Assembly: GCA_951812645.1 (NCBI GenBank)
Contig: CATOSM010000001.1
Span: forward strand, 1,033,560-1,097,559
Length of the DNA: 64,000 nt
Reading direction: 5' to 3'
Source of the DNA: an uncultured Candidatus Nitrosopumilus sp.
GTDB lineage: Archaea > Thermoproteota > Nitrososphaeria > Nitrososphaerales > Nitrosopumilaceae
The notes below the pieces were generated by a model. It saw only the letters and a list, made by a program, of their open reading frames with translations. It made no database searches and was not told the origin of the DNA. Position numbers and translations under genes: made by a program. Below, piece after piece: positions 27,671 to 36,124 of the stretch (positions are counted from its first letter, which is position 1; each line of letters begins with the position of its first letter).

Positions 27671-28318
27671 ATGACTAGGGCTGTTGTTCTCGGAGGCTCG
27701 CGGGGAATAGGCAAAGCCATTGCAGATTCACTAAAAACAATAGATATTGATGTCTTGGCTACATCAAGGAATGATGTTGATACGTCAAATTTGAACAGTG
27801 TTAATGAGTTTTTAAAGAAAAATAATCAGACAGACGTTCTAGTTTTAAACACGGGAGGCCCCAAACCAAAACCATTTGCAGACATAACTGAAGAGGATTG
27901 GAAATTTTATCACAATCAGTTATTTTTAGGGTTTTGCACTATCTTACAAAAAATGAAAATCAATGATGGCGGATATGTTTTTTTGATTAGCTCCAGTGTG
28001 ATTAAAGAGCCAAATGCAAAATTGATAATATCTTCAGCATATCGTACAGCATTTAGCGAAGTTTTCAAAGTATTGAGCAAGGAATATGCTCAAAAAAACA
28101 TCAGTTGTGTTAACATTGCACCAGGTCCAATCAATACTGATAGAACCCAGGAATTAATAGACAATGTTAGGGAATTTGAAAAGACGCTGCCCATGAAAAG
28201 ACTTGGAGAGCCTGAAGAGATAGGTAATTTTGTAAGATCAATAATTGAGAATAAAATAAAATACCTATCAGGCGTTACAATAAACTTTGATGGTGCAAAC
28301 TCAAACCATATCTTTTAA
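27671..28318 (+). CDS. divergent short-chain dehydrogenase/reductase
   Basis: 215 residues with the Rossmann opening VVLGGSRGIGKAIADSL, LVLNTGGPKPKPF in place of NNAG, ISSSV, and the closing APGPINTDR and LSGVTINFDG. The usual YxxxK pair is absent: the aligned segment reads SSAYRTAF, placing Ser and Arg at the two catalytic positions. Such divergent SDRs may bind NAD(P) without ordinary catalysis. Substrate unknown. Confidence 0.8.
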   Translation: MTRAVVLGGSRGIGKAIADSLKTIDIDVLATSRNDVDTSNLNSVNEFLKKNNQTDVLVLNTGGPKPKPFADITEEDWKFYHNQLFLGFCTILQKMKINDGGYVFLISSSVIKEPNAKLIISSAYRTAFSEVFKVLSKEYAQKNISCVNIAPGPINTDRTQELIDNVREFEKTLPMKRLGEPEEIGNFVRSIIENKIKYLSGVTINFDGANSNHIF

Positions 28319-28320
28319 AA

Positions 28321-28959
28321 TTACTTTTTAAATTCAACGTTGGGAGTATCCGGTTGACCTGAAATTGCAATCAGTCCACCATCACGTAGCTGTTGTAACA
28401 ATTGCATAACTTCTTTTTCAACCTGTTTTCTTTGTAACCCAGTTTGTTGGGCAAATACTTCAACTAGCTCTGTCACTTTGCGTTGTCCATTACAGGACTT
28501 CCAAAAGTCAACAATTGCTTGGTTCACCATAAATCCTTGCTCATGTTCATTTGCTAAAACCATTGAGCCATCCTCTTGTTGAACTAATTTTCCAACACCC
28601 TGTGGCAATGCAGTTTCATAGTTAATTGGTGCAGGAGTATTCATGGCAGCACCCATGTTTTTAATTTTCATTTTTCCCTCATCAGTCATTTTGTCCATTG
28701 TCCATGCTGGTTCCCATACAATGTCAATTTTGACATTATTAACGCCGGGGACTTTTTTAGCAAACCGTGTTGCGTCTTGAACCAGGGTTTCATGAAGTGG
28801 ACATCCTTGGGTAGTCATTGTCATTTTGATATTCACATCATTATTTTCAGTAACATCAATTCCATAAATCAAGCCCATCTCTACGATGTTAAGGGGAACT
28901 TCAGGATCCATGCATTGTTTTAGAGATTCTTCAATTGCTTGGGGGGAAACAGTACTCAT
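28321..28959 (-). CDS. DUF59/MIP18-type FeS assembly protein with C-terminal PqqD-like domain
   Basis: 212 residues. Residues 5-100 are a DUF59 (SufT/MIP18) domain: DPEVPLNIVEMGLIYGI, MTMTTQGCPLHETL with the conserved Cys, and VWEPAWTMDKM. Residues 125-200 (NEHEQGFMVNQAIVDFWKSC through LLQQLRDGGLI) look like a PqqD/winged-helix peptide-binding domain. DUF59 proteins help deliver iron-sulfur clusters. The second domain may choose a client. Confidence 0.75.
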   Translation of the reverse strand: MSTVSPQAIEESLKQCMDPEVPLNIVEMGLIYGIDVTENNDVNIKMTMTTQGCPLHETLVQDATRFAKKVPGVNNVKIDIVWEPAWTMDKMTDEGKMKIKNMGAAMNTPAPINYETALPQGVGKLVQQEDGSMVLANEHEQGFMVNQAIVDFWKSCNGQRKVTELVEVFAQQTGLQRKQVEKEVMQLLQQLRDGGLIAISGQPDTPNVEFKK

Positions 28960-28995
28960 ATTGTATACGGCAGTTTAAAAAACAATAAAAACTTT

Positions 28996-30048
28996 CTAAT
29001 TATTAGCTTCAAATAATTTTGGAATCGATTCTTCATATGGGAACTTGGCCACGCCTTTTTCAGTAATAATACCTGAAACTAATTCCGGAGGAGTCATATC
29101 AAATGCAGGGTTGATTACTCCAATACCGTCAGGAGCAGTCTTTTTTTCGCCAATGCCAGTAACTTCGGTACCTTTTCTCATCTCAATAATTACATCATCA
29201 GCCTTTGTTTCTAGATCAATAGTAGACAATGGTGCTGCAACATAAAATGGAATTCCGTGTTGTTTTGCCATCGTTGCAACCTGATATGTTCCAATTTTAT
29301 TAAATACGTGACCAGTTTTAACAATTCGATCTGCACCCACAACTACTTTATTTACTAAGCCATTTGCCATAGAATATCCTACTGCAGTATCAGGAACTAG
29401 GCTAACGTCAAATCCATCATGTTTTAGCTCAAATGCTGTCAATCTGGATCCTTGTTGAATCGGTCTCGTTTCAGTCGCAATCACTTTGACATTTTTTCCG
29501 CTCTCTCTTGTTGCGCGAATTACACCTAATGCAGTTCCATATCCAACAGTAGCCAAAGCACCAGCATTACAATGGGTCATAATTGTGTCATTATCATCAA
29601 AAAGCGAAGAGCCATTTTTTCCCATAGTTTTGTTAATTTCAATATCTTCATCTGCCATTTTTTTAGCAGTAGAAATAACTATATCCTTAATTTCTTCAAC
29701 AGAATTTCCAGTTTTTGCAGCAGTCATGATTTTTTCTAGTCCCCATCCTAAATTTATTGCAGTGGGTCTAGTTGCAAAAAGGATTCTTTGTGCTGTTTCT
29801 AAATCTAAAATTAATTCATCTTTAGCAGAAGCATTGCTTTGTAAAACCGCTAAAGCTAATCCAAATGCGCCAGATACACCAATTGCAGGTGCACCTCTAA
29901 CTATCAAAGTCTTAATTGCATTTGCAACTTGATCATAATTATCATATTCCACAAAAACAAGTTCGTTAGGTAATTTTGTTTGATCAATCATCACTACTTT
30001 GTTATTCTTCCATTCTACAGTACACAATGAAATGTTTTTTTCAATCAA
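28996..30048 (-). CDS. mtnA: methylthioribose-1-phosphate isomerase family (MtnA)
   Basis: 350 residues from TTG. IVRGAPAIGVSGAFGLA, the catalytic Cys in MTHCNAGALATVGYGTALG and the catalytic Asp in VVGADRIVKTG are all intact, as are ATETRP and the closing NPAFDMTPPELV. It belongs to the eIF2B-related aldose isomerases. The methionine-salvage reaction is the most likely role, but archaeal relatives isomerise ribose-1,5-bisphosphate, and sequence reading cannot exclude that. Confidence 0.85.
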   Translation of the reverse strand: MIEKNISLCTVEWKNNKVVMIDQTKLPNELVFVEYDNYDQVANAIKTLIVRGAPAIGVSGAFGLALAVLQSNASAKDELILDLETAQRILFATRPTAINLGWGLEKIMTAAKTGNSVEEIKDIVISTAKKMADEDIEINKTMGKNGSSLFDDNDTIMTHCNAGALATVGYGTALGVIRATRESGKNVKVIATETRPIQQGSRLTAFELKHDGFDVSLVPDTAVGYSMANGLVNKVVVGADRIVKTGHVFNKIGTYQVATMAKQHGIPFYVAAPLSTIDLETKADDVIIEMRKGTEVTGIGEKKTAPDGIGVINPAFDMTPPELVSGIITEKGVAKFPYEESIPKLFEANN

Positions 30049-30133
30049 ATTGATTACAAATTATTAAAAGAAAATGCCCTATTTTAACGAAATAATTTTA
30101 AAATGAATTATTAAAAATAAATCAATTCGAAAC

Positions 30134-30146
30134 GTTATATTATATC
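30134..30146 (+). promoter_or_regulatory. TATA-like element before the phosphosugar isomerase
   Basis: GTTATATTATATC lies about 24 bases before the ATG at 30164, which predicts a leaderless transcript starting the glycan island. Confidence 0.4.
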
Positions 30147-30163
30147 CCAATATACAATTTCTA

Positions 30164-31174
30164 ATGATTTCTAAGGAAGATCTTGAAAAAATAGATACTG
30201 AAAAAATGTTTGAAGTTTATGATAGCTGGCCTGAAATTGCAAAAAAATCGTATTATTCAGATATAGAAATAGTAAATTTTGGGAAAATAAATCATATTGT
30301 GTTTGCAGGCATGGGGGGTTCAGGTACATTAGGAGATTTTTTTTCAGCTGTCTTATCCAGAACTAATTTACACGTAAATGTTGTAAAAGGATATCTGCTC
30401 CCAAAAAATGTAGACAGTAATACGCTTGTCATTACAACAAGTGTATCAGGAAATACTGTTGAAACGCTTTCTGTATTGGATTCAGCAAAAAAAATTGGAT
30501 GTAAAATTATTGCATTTTCATCAGGGGGGGAAATGGAAAATTATTGTAACAAAAATAATATTTTGTTTAGAAAAATTGAAAAATATCATTCTCCAAGAGC
30601 ATCATTTGTAAGTTTTTTATATTCAATATTACATATTTTAGAAACAATTATTCCTGTAGGGGAAAAAGAAATAGAAAATTCTATACTAGAATTAGAAAAA
30701 ACAAAAAAAAATATTTCGTCACATAATATGAAGCTAGATAATAAAGCACTTAGTTTAGCCATGAGATTAAAGGGAATTCCTTTAATCTACTATCCATGGG
30801 GATTAGAGGCTGTTGCAATTAGATTCAAAACATCATTACAAGAAAATTCAAAAACTCATGCAATTGTTGAAGATGTAGTAGAAGCAAGTCATAATGGAAT
30901 TGTTGCATGGGAAATAAAATCAAGTATTGATCCTATAATATTAGAAGGGAAAGATGATTACATGAAAACTAAAGAACGATGGAAGATTTTTGAAGATTAT
31001 TTTAATGAAAAAAACATACATTTTGAAAAGATTATTTCTATAGAGGGAGATATTTTTTCAAAATTAGTTAATATGATATACATTTTAGATTATGCATCAA
31101 TTTATTTGGCAATAAAAAATAACGTAGATCCTACACCAGTAGAATCTGTTATTTATATTAAAAAAAGATTATAA
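30164..31174 (+). CDS. bifunctional phosphoglucose/phosphomannose isomerase
   Basis: 336 residues with a double SIS fold. FAGMGGSGTLGDFF and TTSVSGNTVETLS are the phosphosugar-binding loops, and YHSPRASFVSF with the later KTHAIVEDVVEASHNG fits the archaeal PGI/PMI family. It interconverts glucose-6-P, fructose-6-P and mannose-6-P, feeding sugar nucleotides. From here rightwards the DNA is visibly more A/T-rich. It converges on the dehydrogenase at 31181 with a six-base gap. Confidence 0.85.
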   Translation: MISKEDLEKIDTEKMFEVYDSWPEIAKKSYYSDIEIVNFGKINHIVFAGMGGSGTLGDFFSAVLSRTNLHVNVVKGYLLPKNVDSNTLVITTSVSGNTVETLSVLDSAKKIGCKIIAFSSGGEMENYCNKNNILFRKIEKYHSPRASFVSFLYSILHILETIIPVGEKEIENSILELEKTKKNISSHNMKLDNKALSLAMRLKGIPLIYYPWGLEAVAIRFKTSLQENSKTHAIVEDVVEASHNGIVAWEIKSSIDPIILEGKDDYMKTKERWKIFEDYFNEKNIHFEKIISIEGDIFSKLVNMIYILDYASIYLAIKNNVDPTPVESVIYIKKRL

Positions 31175-31180
31175 AAAAAA

Positions 31181-32140
31181 TTAAAAAACATTTTCATTAT
31201 TAATTATTGTCAATAAATTTACAATATCTACATTAGAGACATTCTTTGGATTATTATCTAAATGTTTTCTATCTTGTTGAATTAAATTTGCAGCATCACT
31301 AAGATTTTGTTTTAAATAAATTGAATTAAAATCGAATTGTTCAACCAAAGATTTGAATCGAGTGTAAAATTTTGATTTATTAAATTTATGTGCAACTGTA
31401 GTGGTAAATGCTAATGCATGGCCATGTGAAATCCCTTCATTAGAAAAAACATATGATAATGCATGACCAAGAGTTGTAGAACAATTTCCAAAACCTAATC
31501 CTGCATATAATGAGCCTAAAACAATATTTTCAGGATTTTTGTTTAAAATTCCATCTTCTAAAAGATCAAATGCTTGCTCACACATGAATTTTGTGTAAAT
31601 ATTTCCAGATTTACTATCATAACCTTCAGTACTTTGAGCACAAGCATCAATAGCAGAATTTTTAATCACCTCTGTAGAAGAATTTTGAATGAAATGAGAA
31701 TCGACAATAGCAACATCAGCAAACAATGCATCATTATGAAAACTTTGTTTTTTTCCATTAACCTTTAAAACAGATATTCGTGTTACTTCACTACCACTAC
31801 CAAAAGTAGTAGGAATCAAAAATTTTCTTTTTTTCATTTTAAATGCGACAAATTTTGCTACATCAAGAGAACTACCACCACCAATTCCAACAATGGCAGA
31901 ATATTCATTTGATTTGAATTTATCTAAAATTTTTTCTACGGTAGTTAATGATGGATTTGATTCTACACTATCAAAAATATTCATATTTTTTAATCCGATA
32001 TAATCTAGCCAGCCACGTGACTTTGCTCCACCAGAAGTAATAACTAAAGAATTTTCAGGTAATGAATAATTTTGAGCAGATTTATTTCCGAATATTATCA
32101 TGGAAGGTTGTTTAAGCGTAAACATATTGATTCTGTACAA
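31181..32140 (-). CDS. Fe-dependent alcohol dehydrogenase, probable phosphonoacetaldehyde reductase
   Basis: 319 residues of the group III alcohol dehydrogenase family: GIGGGSSLDVAKFVA (NAD loop), TTFGSGSEVT, and metal ligands in AIDACAQSTEGYDS and NEGISHGHA. Next to pepM and ppd, this enzyme is expected to reduce phosphonoacetaldehyde to 2-hydroxyethylphosphonate, the substrate of MpnS. It is slightly short at the C-terminus relative to typical members (about 370-380). Confidence 0.82.
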   Translation of the reverse strand: MYRINMFTLKQPSMIIFGNKSAQNYSLPENSLVITSGGAKSRGWLDYIGLKNMNIFDSVESNPSLTTVEKILDKFKSNEYSAIVGIGGGSSLDVAKFVAFKMKKRKFLIPTTFGSGSEVTRISVLKVNGKKQSFHNDALFADVAIVDSHFIQNSSTEVIKNSAIDACAQSTEGYDSKSGNIYTKFMCEQAFDLLEDGILNKNPENIVLGSLYAGLGFGNCSTTLGHALSYVFSNEGISHGHALAFTTTVAHKFNKSKFYTRFKSLVEQFDFNSIYLKQNLSDAANLIQQDRKHLDNNPKNVSNVDIVNLLTIINNENVF

Positions 32141-32223
32141 ATAATATCACCCTCAATTATAAAGGATTGAAACATCTATTTTGAAATTTAATAAAAGATC
32201 TAAATCATAAATAACAATTTTAT

Positions 32224-32682
32224 ATGTTAATCATAAAACTACAACACTTGTCAGACATAGAATTTTCAATAAATCTGCCAGCACCTGCCGATAAACTAAT
32301 AGAATTAGCCACATCATTTGAAGATTATCCACAATATTTGGAATCATCAATTAAAAGTGTAAAAATACTTGAAAAAACAGATCAGGAGACAATTACTGAA
32401 GAAATTTTAATTTTTAGAAGTGTGTTTAGTCATGAAATAATCCAAAAATCAAAACATTCTATGATTGGAGAAAACCAGACACATTCAGAAGTAATTTTTG
32501 GTCCTTTTAAAGGAACAATTGTAGATGTGTTATTTGAAAAAAATGAAACAGGAACCAAAGTATCAGTAAATGCAGATTACAAAATTGCCTTGAAATACAA
32601 AATTTTAAGTCCCATAATTAGGCAAAAATATAAAATTATTCTTACTGGTTTTCTATACAAAATGAATGCAAAATTAATCTAA
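32224..32682 (+). CDS. SRPBCC-domain protein in the phosphonate cluster
   Basis: 152 residues of the polyketide-cyclase/RatA type: FSINLPAPADKLIELATSFE, DYPQYLESSI, a central beta-sheet and a closing helix (SPIIRQKYKIILTGFLYKM). These proteins bind hydrophobic ligands such as quinones or act on ribosomes. No phosphonate role is established. It starts the plus-strand run that leads into pepM. Confidence 0.7.
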   Translation: MLIIKLQHLSDIEFSINLPAPADKLIELATSFEDYPQYLESSIKSVKILEKTDQETITEEILIFRSVFSHEIIQKSKHSMIGENQTHSEVIFGPFKGTIVDVLFEKNETGTKVSVNADYKIALKYKILSPIIRQKYKIILTGFLYKMNAKLI

Positions 32683-32721
32683 TCCATAATTTTAATATGG
32701 AGTTAATTTTCAGCCAATTAG

Positions 32722-33369
32722 ATGAAAGAATCTAATGGAATAATGAATTGGGATAACTATCTTAAAAATAGTGAAACTTTCAAAAATAATAAACCATTCA
32801 AATTTGCATTTATTGAAGATGTTTTTAATAAGGAATTTTACGAGAAATTATATCAAACATATCCAGAATATGATGAATCATGGAAGCATTATCAAGATTT
32901 TTCTCGTTCGTCTAGAAATATGGAACTTGGTGATCCAAAACAATTTTTAGAAAAAGAAAATCCTAAATTTAGTTCAGAATGGAATGAATTTTTCAAATAT
33001 CTGACCACAAAAGAATTTGTAGAAAACATGTCAAAATTTACAGGAATTGAATTCAAAATAGTTCATGTAGGATTCATTAATTCACATAAAGGAGACTTTA
33101 GTTTGCCACACATAGATGGTTATACTAATTCCGACGGTTCGACAAATTCTAGAATTAATGTACTAATGTATTTCAATAAAGGTTGGCAAAAAGGTGATCC
33201 TGGCGGAACTTATATCTGTGAAAATGAAGATGAATCAAGTCTTATTTTTGAACCCTACAATTTAGATAATAGTTTAGTATGTTTTGAAGAAACTCCTAAT
33301 TCATGGCATGGTTCTAGATTTATCATGAAAGATGTGAGAAGACAGGCAGTTTCTTTTGCCATGGCATAA
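32722..33369 (+). CDS. 2-oxoglutarate/Fe(II) dioxygenase-like protein
   Basis: 215 residues. H130 and D132 in LPHIDGYTNS, H196 in NSWHGSRF and Arg in DVRRQAV give the HxD...H facial triad and a 2-oxoglutarate-binding Arg, all in proper order. It should hydroxylate a small molecule or sugar. Position before pepM suggests action on a phosphonate or on the glycan carrying it. The ATG at 32743 (MNWDNYLKN) is an alternative start. Confidence 0.75.
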   Translation: MKESNGIMNWDNYLKNSETFKNNKPFKFAFIEDVFNKEFYEKLYQTYPEYDESWKHYQDFSRSSRNMELGDPKQFLEKENPKFSSEWNEFFKYLTTKEFVENMSKFTGIEFKIVHVGFINSHKGDFSLPHIDGYTNSDGSTNSRINVLMYFNKGWQKGDPGGTYICENEDESSLIFEPYNLDNSLVCFEETPNSWHGSRFIMKDVRRQAVSFAMA

Positions 33370-33450
33370 AATTGGTAAACATCAGACATAATCACTGAGT
33401 AAAAATTTTGTATACCTTAATAATAAAACACGCTATAGGAATCATAATTA

Positions 33451-34347
33451 ATGTCTCAAATTGAAATTTTACGTAAAAAACTAGACTCAGGCAATATAGT
33501 TGAAGTAGGCGGAGCTTTTGATGCAATGTCTGCAAAAATTGTCGAGACCCAAAAATTTGATGCTGTTTGGGCAGGAAGTTTTGCAATTTCTGCTACACAT
33601 GCTTTACCTGATGCCAGCATTATGACAATGACAGAATTTCTAAATGTAGCAGCATCCATGGCAGATGCTTGTAATATTCCAGTAATTGCTGATTGTGATA
33701 CTGGTTTTGGCGGCCCCAGCAATGTAAGTCATACTGTAAAGAAATATGAAAATGCAGGAGTTGCAGCAATTAGTATTGAGGATAAAATATTTCCAAAACA
33801 GAACAGTCTTCTAGAAGGAGGGACACAAGTATTACTTCCCGAGAAAGAATTTGTTGCAAAAATAATTGCAGCAAAAGAAGCAAAAAAAAATCCAGATTTT
33901 ATAGTAATAGCTAGAACAGAGACATTAATTGCAAATCTTGGAATGAATGAGGCAATAAAACGTGCAAAAGCATATGAAAAAGCAGGAGCAGATGCAATTT
34001 TAATTCATTCCAAAAAAAATACGCCAAATGAAATATTTGAATTCGTTGATTCATGGAGTGGAAATATTCCAATAGTAATTGTTCCTACATCATATCCAAG
34101 TGTAAAATTAACGGACTTAAAAAAACATAAGATAAACATGGTAATATATGCAAATCAGACATTACGTGCATCATATACAGCAATGAATAAAATTTTAAAA
34201 GAAATAAAAAATTCAGAAAACCTTGAAAATGTAAATAAACAAATTTCATCTATGGAAGATATTTTTGAATTACAAAAAATGTATGATCTTAAAAATGAAG
34301 AAGAGATGATTAAAACCAACTTGAAAAAAATGGGCTATGTTAATTGA
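33451..34347 (+). CDS. pepM: phosphoenolpyruvate mutase
   Basis: 298 residues. The diagnostic EDKIFPKQNS signature is at 110-119 and the Mg-binding DCD at 81-83 (IADCDTGFGG). This signature separates true PEP mutases from isocitrate-lyase relatives. It forms the C-P bond, converting PEP to phosphonopyruvate. The TGA stop overlaps the TTG start of the decarboxylase gene (TTGA), so the two are coupled. Confidence 0.97.
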   Translation: MSQIEILRKKLDSGNIVEVGGAFDAMSAKIVETQKFDAVWAGSFAISATHALPDASIMTMTEFLNVAASMADACNIPVIADCDTGFGGPSNVSHTVKKYENAGVAAISIEDKIFPKQNSLLEGGTQVLLPEKEFVAKIIAAKEAKKNPDFIVIARTETLIANLGMNEAIKRAKAYEKAGADAILIHSKKNTPNEIFEFVDSWSGNIPIVIVPTSYPSVKLTDLKKHKINMVIYANQTLRASYTAMNKILKEIKNSENLENVNKQISSMEDIFELQKMYDLKNEEEMIKTNLKKMGYVN

Positions 34348-34832
34348 AGGAAATAAACCAACGAAATATTTTTGATTATTTAAGTAAAAATGGAATACAA
34401 AATTTTGTAGGAGTGCCGGACTCAACTTTAAAACATTTTGTTGATCAAGGCTTAAAGAAGAGAGAAATTATCATAACTACAAGAGAAGAAGAGGCGATAG
34501 GGATTTCAGTTGGAATGAGTATGGCTAAAAGCTCATCATTAGTTTTTATGCAAAATGCAGGGTTTGCAAACTCTCTAAGCACAATTACATCATTAGTTGA
34601 ACTTTATAATGTTCCAATGATTTTTCTGATTGGTTGGCGTGGATACAGAAAGGATGATGCCCCAGAGCATACAAAAATTGGGAGAATTCAACCAAATTTA
34701 ATAAAAATACTAGGTTTAAAATCAAAAATTGTTACAGACAAAAATTGGGAGAAAAGTTGTGATTGGGCTCTAAAAAAAATTAAAGAGGATGAATTTTGTG
34801 CATTAATTGTTAGGAGAGAGTTTCTTGATTAG
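34344..34832 (+). CDS. phosphonopyruvate decarboxylase, alpha subunit
   Basis: 162 residues from TTG, equal to the N-terminal (Pyr) half of thiamine-diphosphate decarboxylases. FVGVPDSTLKHFVD opens it, and the catalytic Glu is in TTREEEAIGISVGMSM. FMQNAGFANSLSTI follows. Together with the next gene it decarboxylates phosphonopyruvate to phosphonoacetaldehyde, pulling the unfavourable mutase step forward. The gene is split into two overlapping frames rather than fused. Confidence 0.9.
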   Translation: MKEINQRNIFDYLSKNGIQNFVGVPDSTLKHFVDQGLKKREIIITTREEEAIGISVGMSMAKSSSLVFMQNAGFANSLSTITSLVELYNVPMIFLIGWRGYRKDDAPEHTKIGRIQPNLIKILGLKSKIVTDKNWEKSCDWALKKIKEDEFCALIVRREFLD

Positions 34833-35382
34833 ACGCAAAGCTGTAGAGATCGTTATAAATTCACTTACAAAAACAGACATTGCGGTATCTGCTAATGGAT
34901 TTATGAGTAGAGATTTACATGAAGCATTAGATAGACCAACAAATTTCTACATGATAGGATCCATGGGGCTTGCCTCATCAATATCTCTGGGATTGGCACT
35001 AAAAAAACCGAGAAAACGAGTACATGTTTTTGATGGCGATGGTAATATTTTGATGAATCTGGGTTCCATAGTTACAATCAGTTCATTAAAACCAAAAAAT
35101 TTGATTCACATTATATTTGACAATAATGCACATGAATCTACAGGAGGCCAACCAACAAATTCATCATCAGTAAAACTTGATCTACTTGCTAAAGATACAA
35201 ACTATAAAATTTTCAAGGCAGATTCTGAAAAATCTTTAAAAACAATTTTGTCAAAAATTAAAAAAATCAACGGTCCCATACTTCTATTAATTAAAATAGA
35301 AAAAAGTAAGTACATTAGTAAAAGAATTGAAATTGAGTCTACATTAATTAAAACCAGATTCATGAAAGCAATCAACAATTAA
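34807..35382 (+). CDS. phosphonopyruvate decarboxylase, beta subunit
   Basis: 191 residues forming the ThDP (PP) half: GSMGLASSISLGLAL, then VFDGDGNILMNLGSI and DNNAHESTGGQPT, the GDG...N cofactor motif. The longest frame starts at TTG 34807, overlapping the alpha gene by 26 bases. The TTG at 34828 (LIRRKAVE) would give a 5-base overlap and is equally plausible. Confidence 0.88.
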   Translation: MLGESFLIRRKAVEIVINSLTKTDIAVSANGFMSRDLHEALDRPTNFYMIGSMGLASSISLGLALKKPRKRVHVFDGDGNILMNLGSIVTISSLKPKNLIHIIFDNNAHESTGGQPTNSSSVKLDLLAKDTNYKIFKADSEKSLKTILSKIKKINGPILLLIKIEKSKYISKRIEIESTLIKTRFMKAINN

Positions 35383-35383
35383 A

Positions 35384-36124
35384 ATGAATATCATAGTAAT
35401 TGCTGCAGGTACGGGAAAAAGATTAGGAGAAAAAACCAAGAATCTTCCGAAATATTTAATCAGAGTTAATGAAAAAACCATAATGCAACATCAACAAGAG
35501 ATATTTAGAAAAATTCAATATGATAAATTTGTAATTATAACTGGCCCGCATAAGGAAAAATTTACAGCAACTAATGTAGTATATGTAGAAGATTCAAACT
35601 ATCAACAACATGATATTCTAGGCAGTTTAATGGCCGCACGAGATTATATTTTTGGAGAAGTTCTAATTGTGTATTCTGATATAATATTTGATTATGCCAT
35701 ACTATCAAAAATTATTGAATCTAACGTAAACATGGGAATTGCAATAGATATGGATTGGGAAAAAAACTATGAGAATAGAACAGAACATACAACAGAAGAG
35801 GCTGAAAATGTATTATTAGATGAGGGAAAAATTATGGAAATTCGAAAGCACATAACTAATAAAAATAATGTCGGAGAATTTTTAGGAATTATGAAACTAT
35901 CACCTGCAGGTTCAAAAATATTTGTAAATAAGTTTCTGGATCTTGAAAAAATGCATAAAGGATCTTTTCAAGATGCTCCTTCTCTACATAAAGGATATCT
36001 TACAGATATAATTCAAGAATTAGTGGATTCTAAAATTGATGTAAAACCAATTATTGTTAACGGGAAGTGGTGTGAAATTGATACAAATCAAGATTTACAA
36101 AAAGCTGCAACTATGTTTAAGTAG
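35384..36124 (+). CDS. nucleotidyltransferase, probable phosphonate/phosphosugar activator
   Basis: 246 residues of the sugar-phosphate nucleotidyltransferase fold: AAGTGKRLGEKTKNLPKYL, IVYSDIIFDYAIL and the closing WCEIDTNQDLQKA. The size and motif layout match LicC/PntC-like cytidylyltransferases, which activate phosphocholine or 2-aminoethylphosphonate with CTP. One base separates it from the ppd beta stop, so it is part of the pepM operon. Activation of a phosphonate with CTP is the inferred role. Confidence 0.78.
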   Translation: MNIIVIAAGTGKRLGEKTKNLPKYLIRVNEKTIMQHQQEIFRKIQYDKFVIITGPHKEKFTATNVVYVEDSNYQQHDILGSLMAARDYIFGEVLIVYSDIIFDYAILSKIIESNVNMGIAIDMDWEKNYENRTEHTTEEAENVLLDEGKIMEIRKHITNKNNVGEFLGIMKLSPAGSKIFVNKFLDLEKMHKGSFQDAPSLHKGYLTDIIQELVDSKIDVKPIIVNGKWCEIDTNQDLQKAATMFK

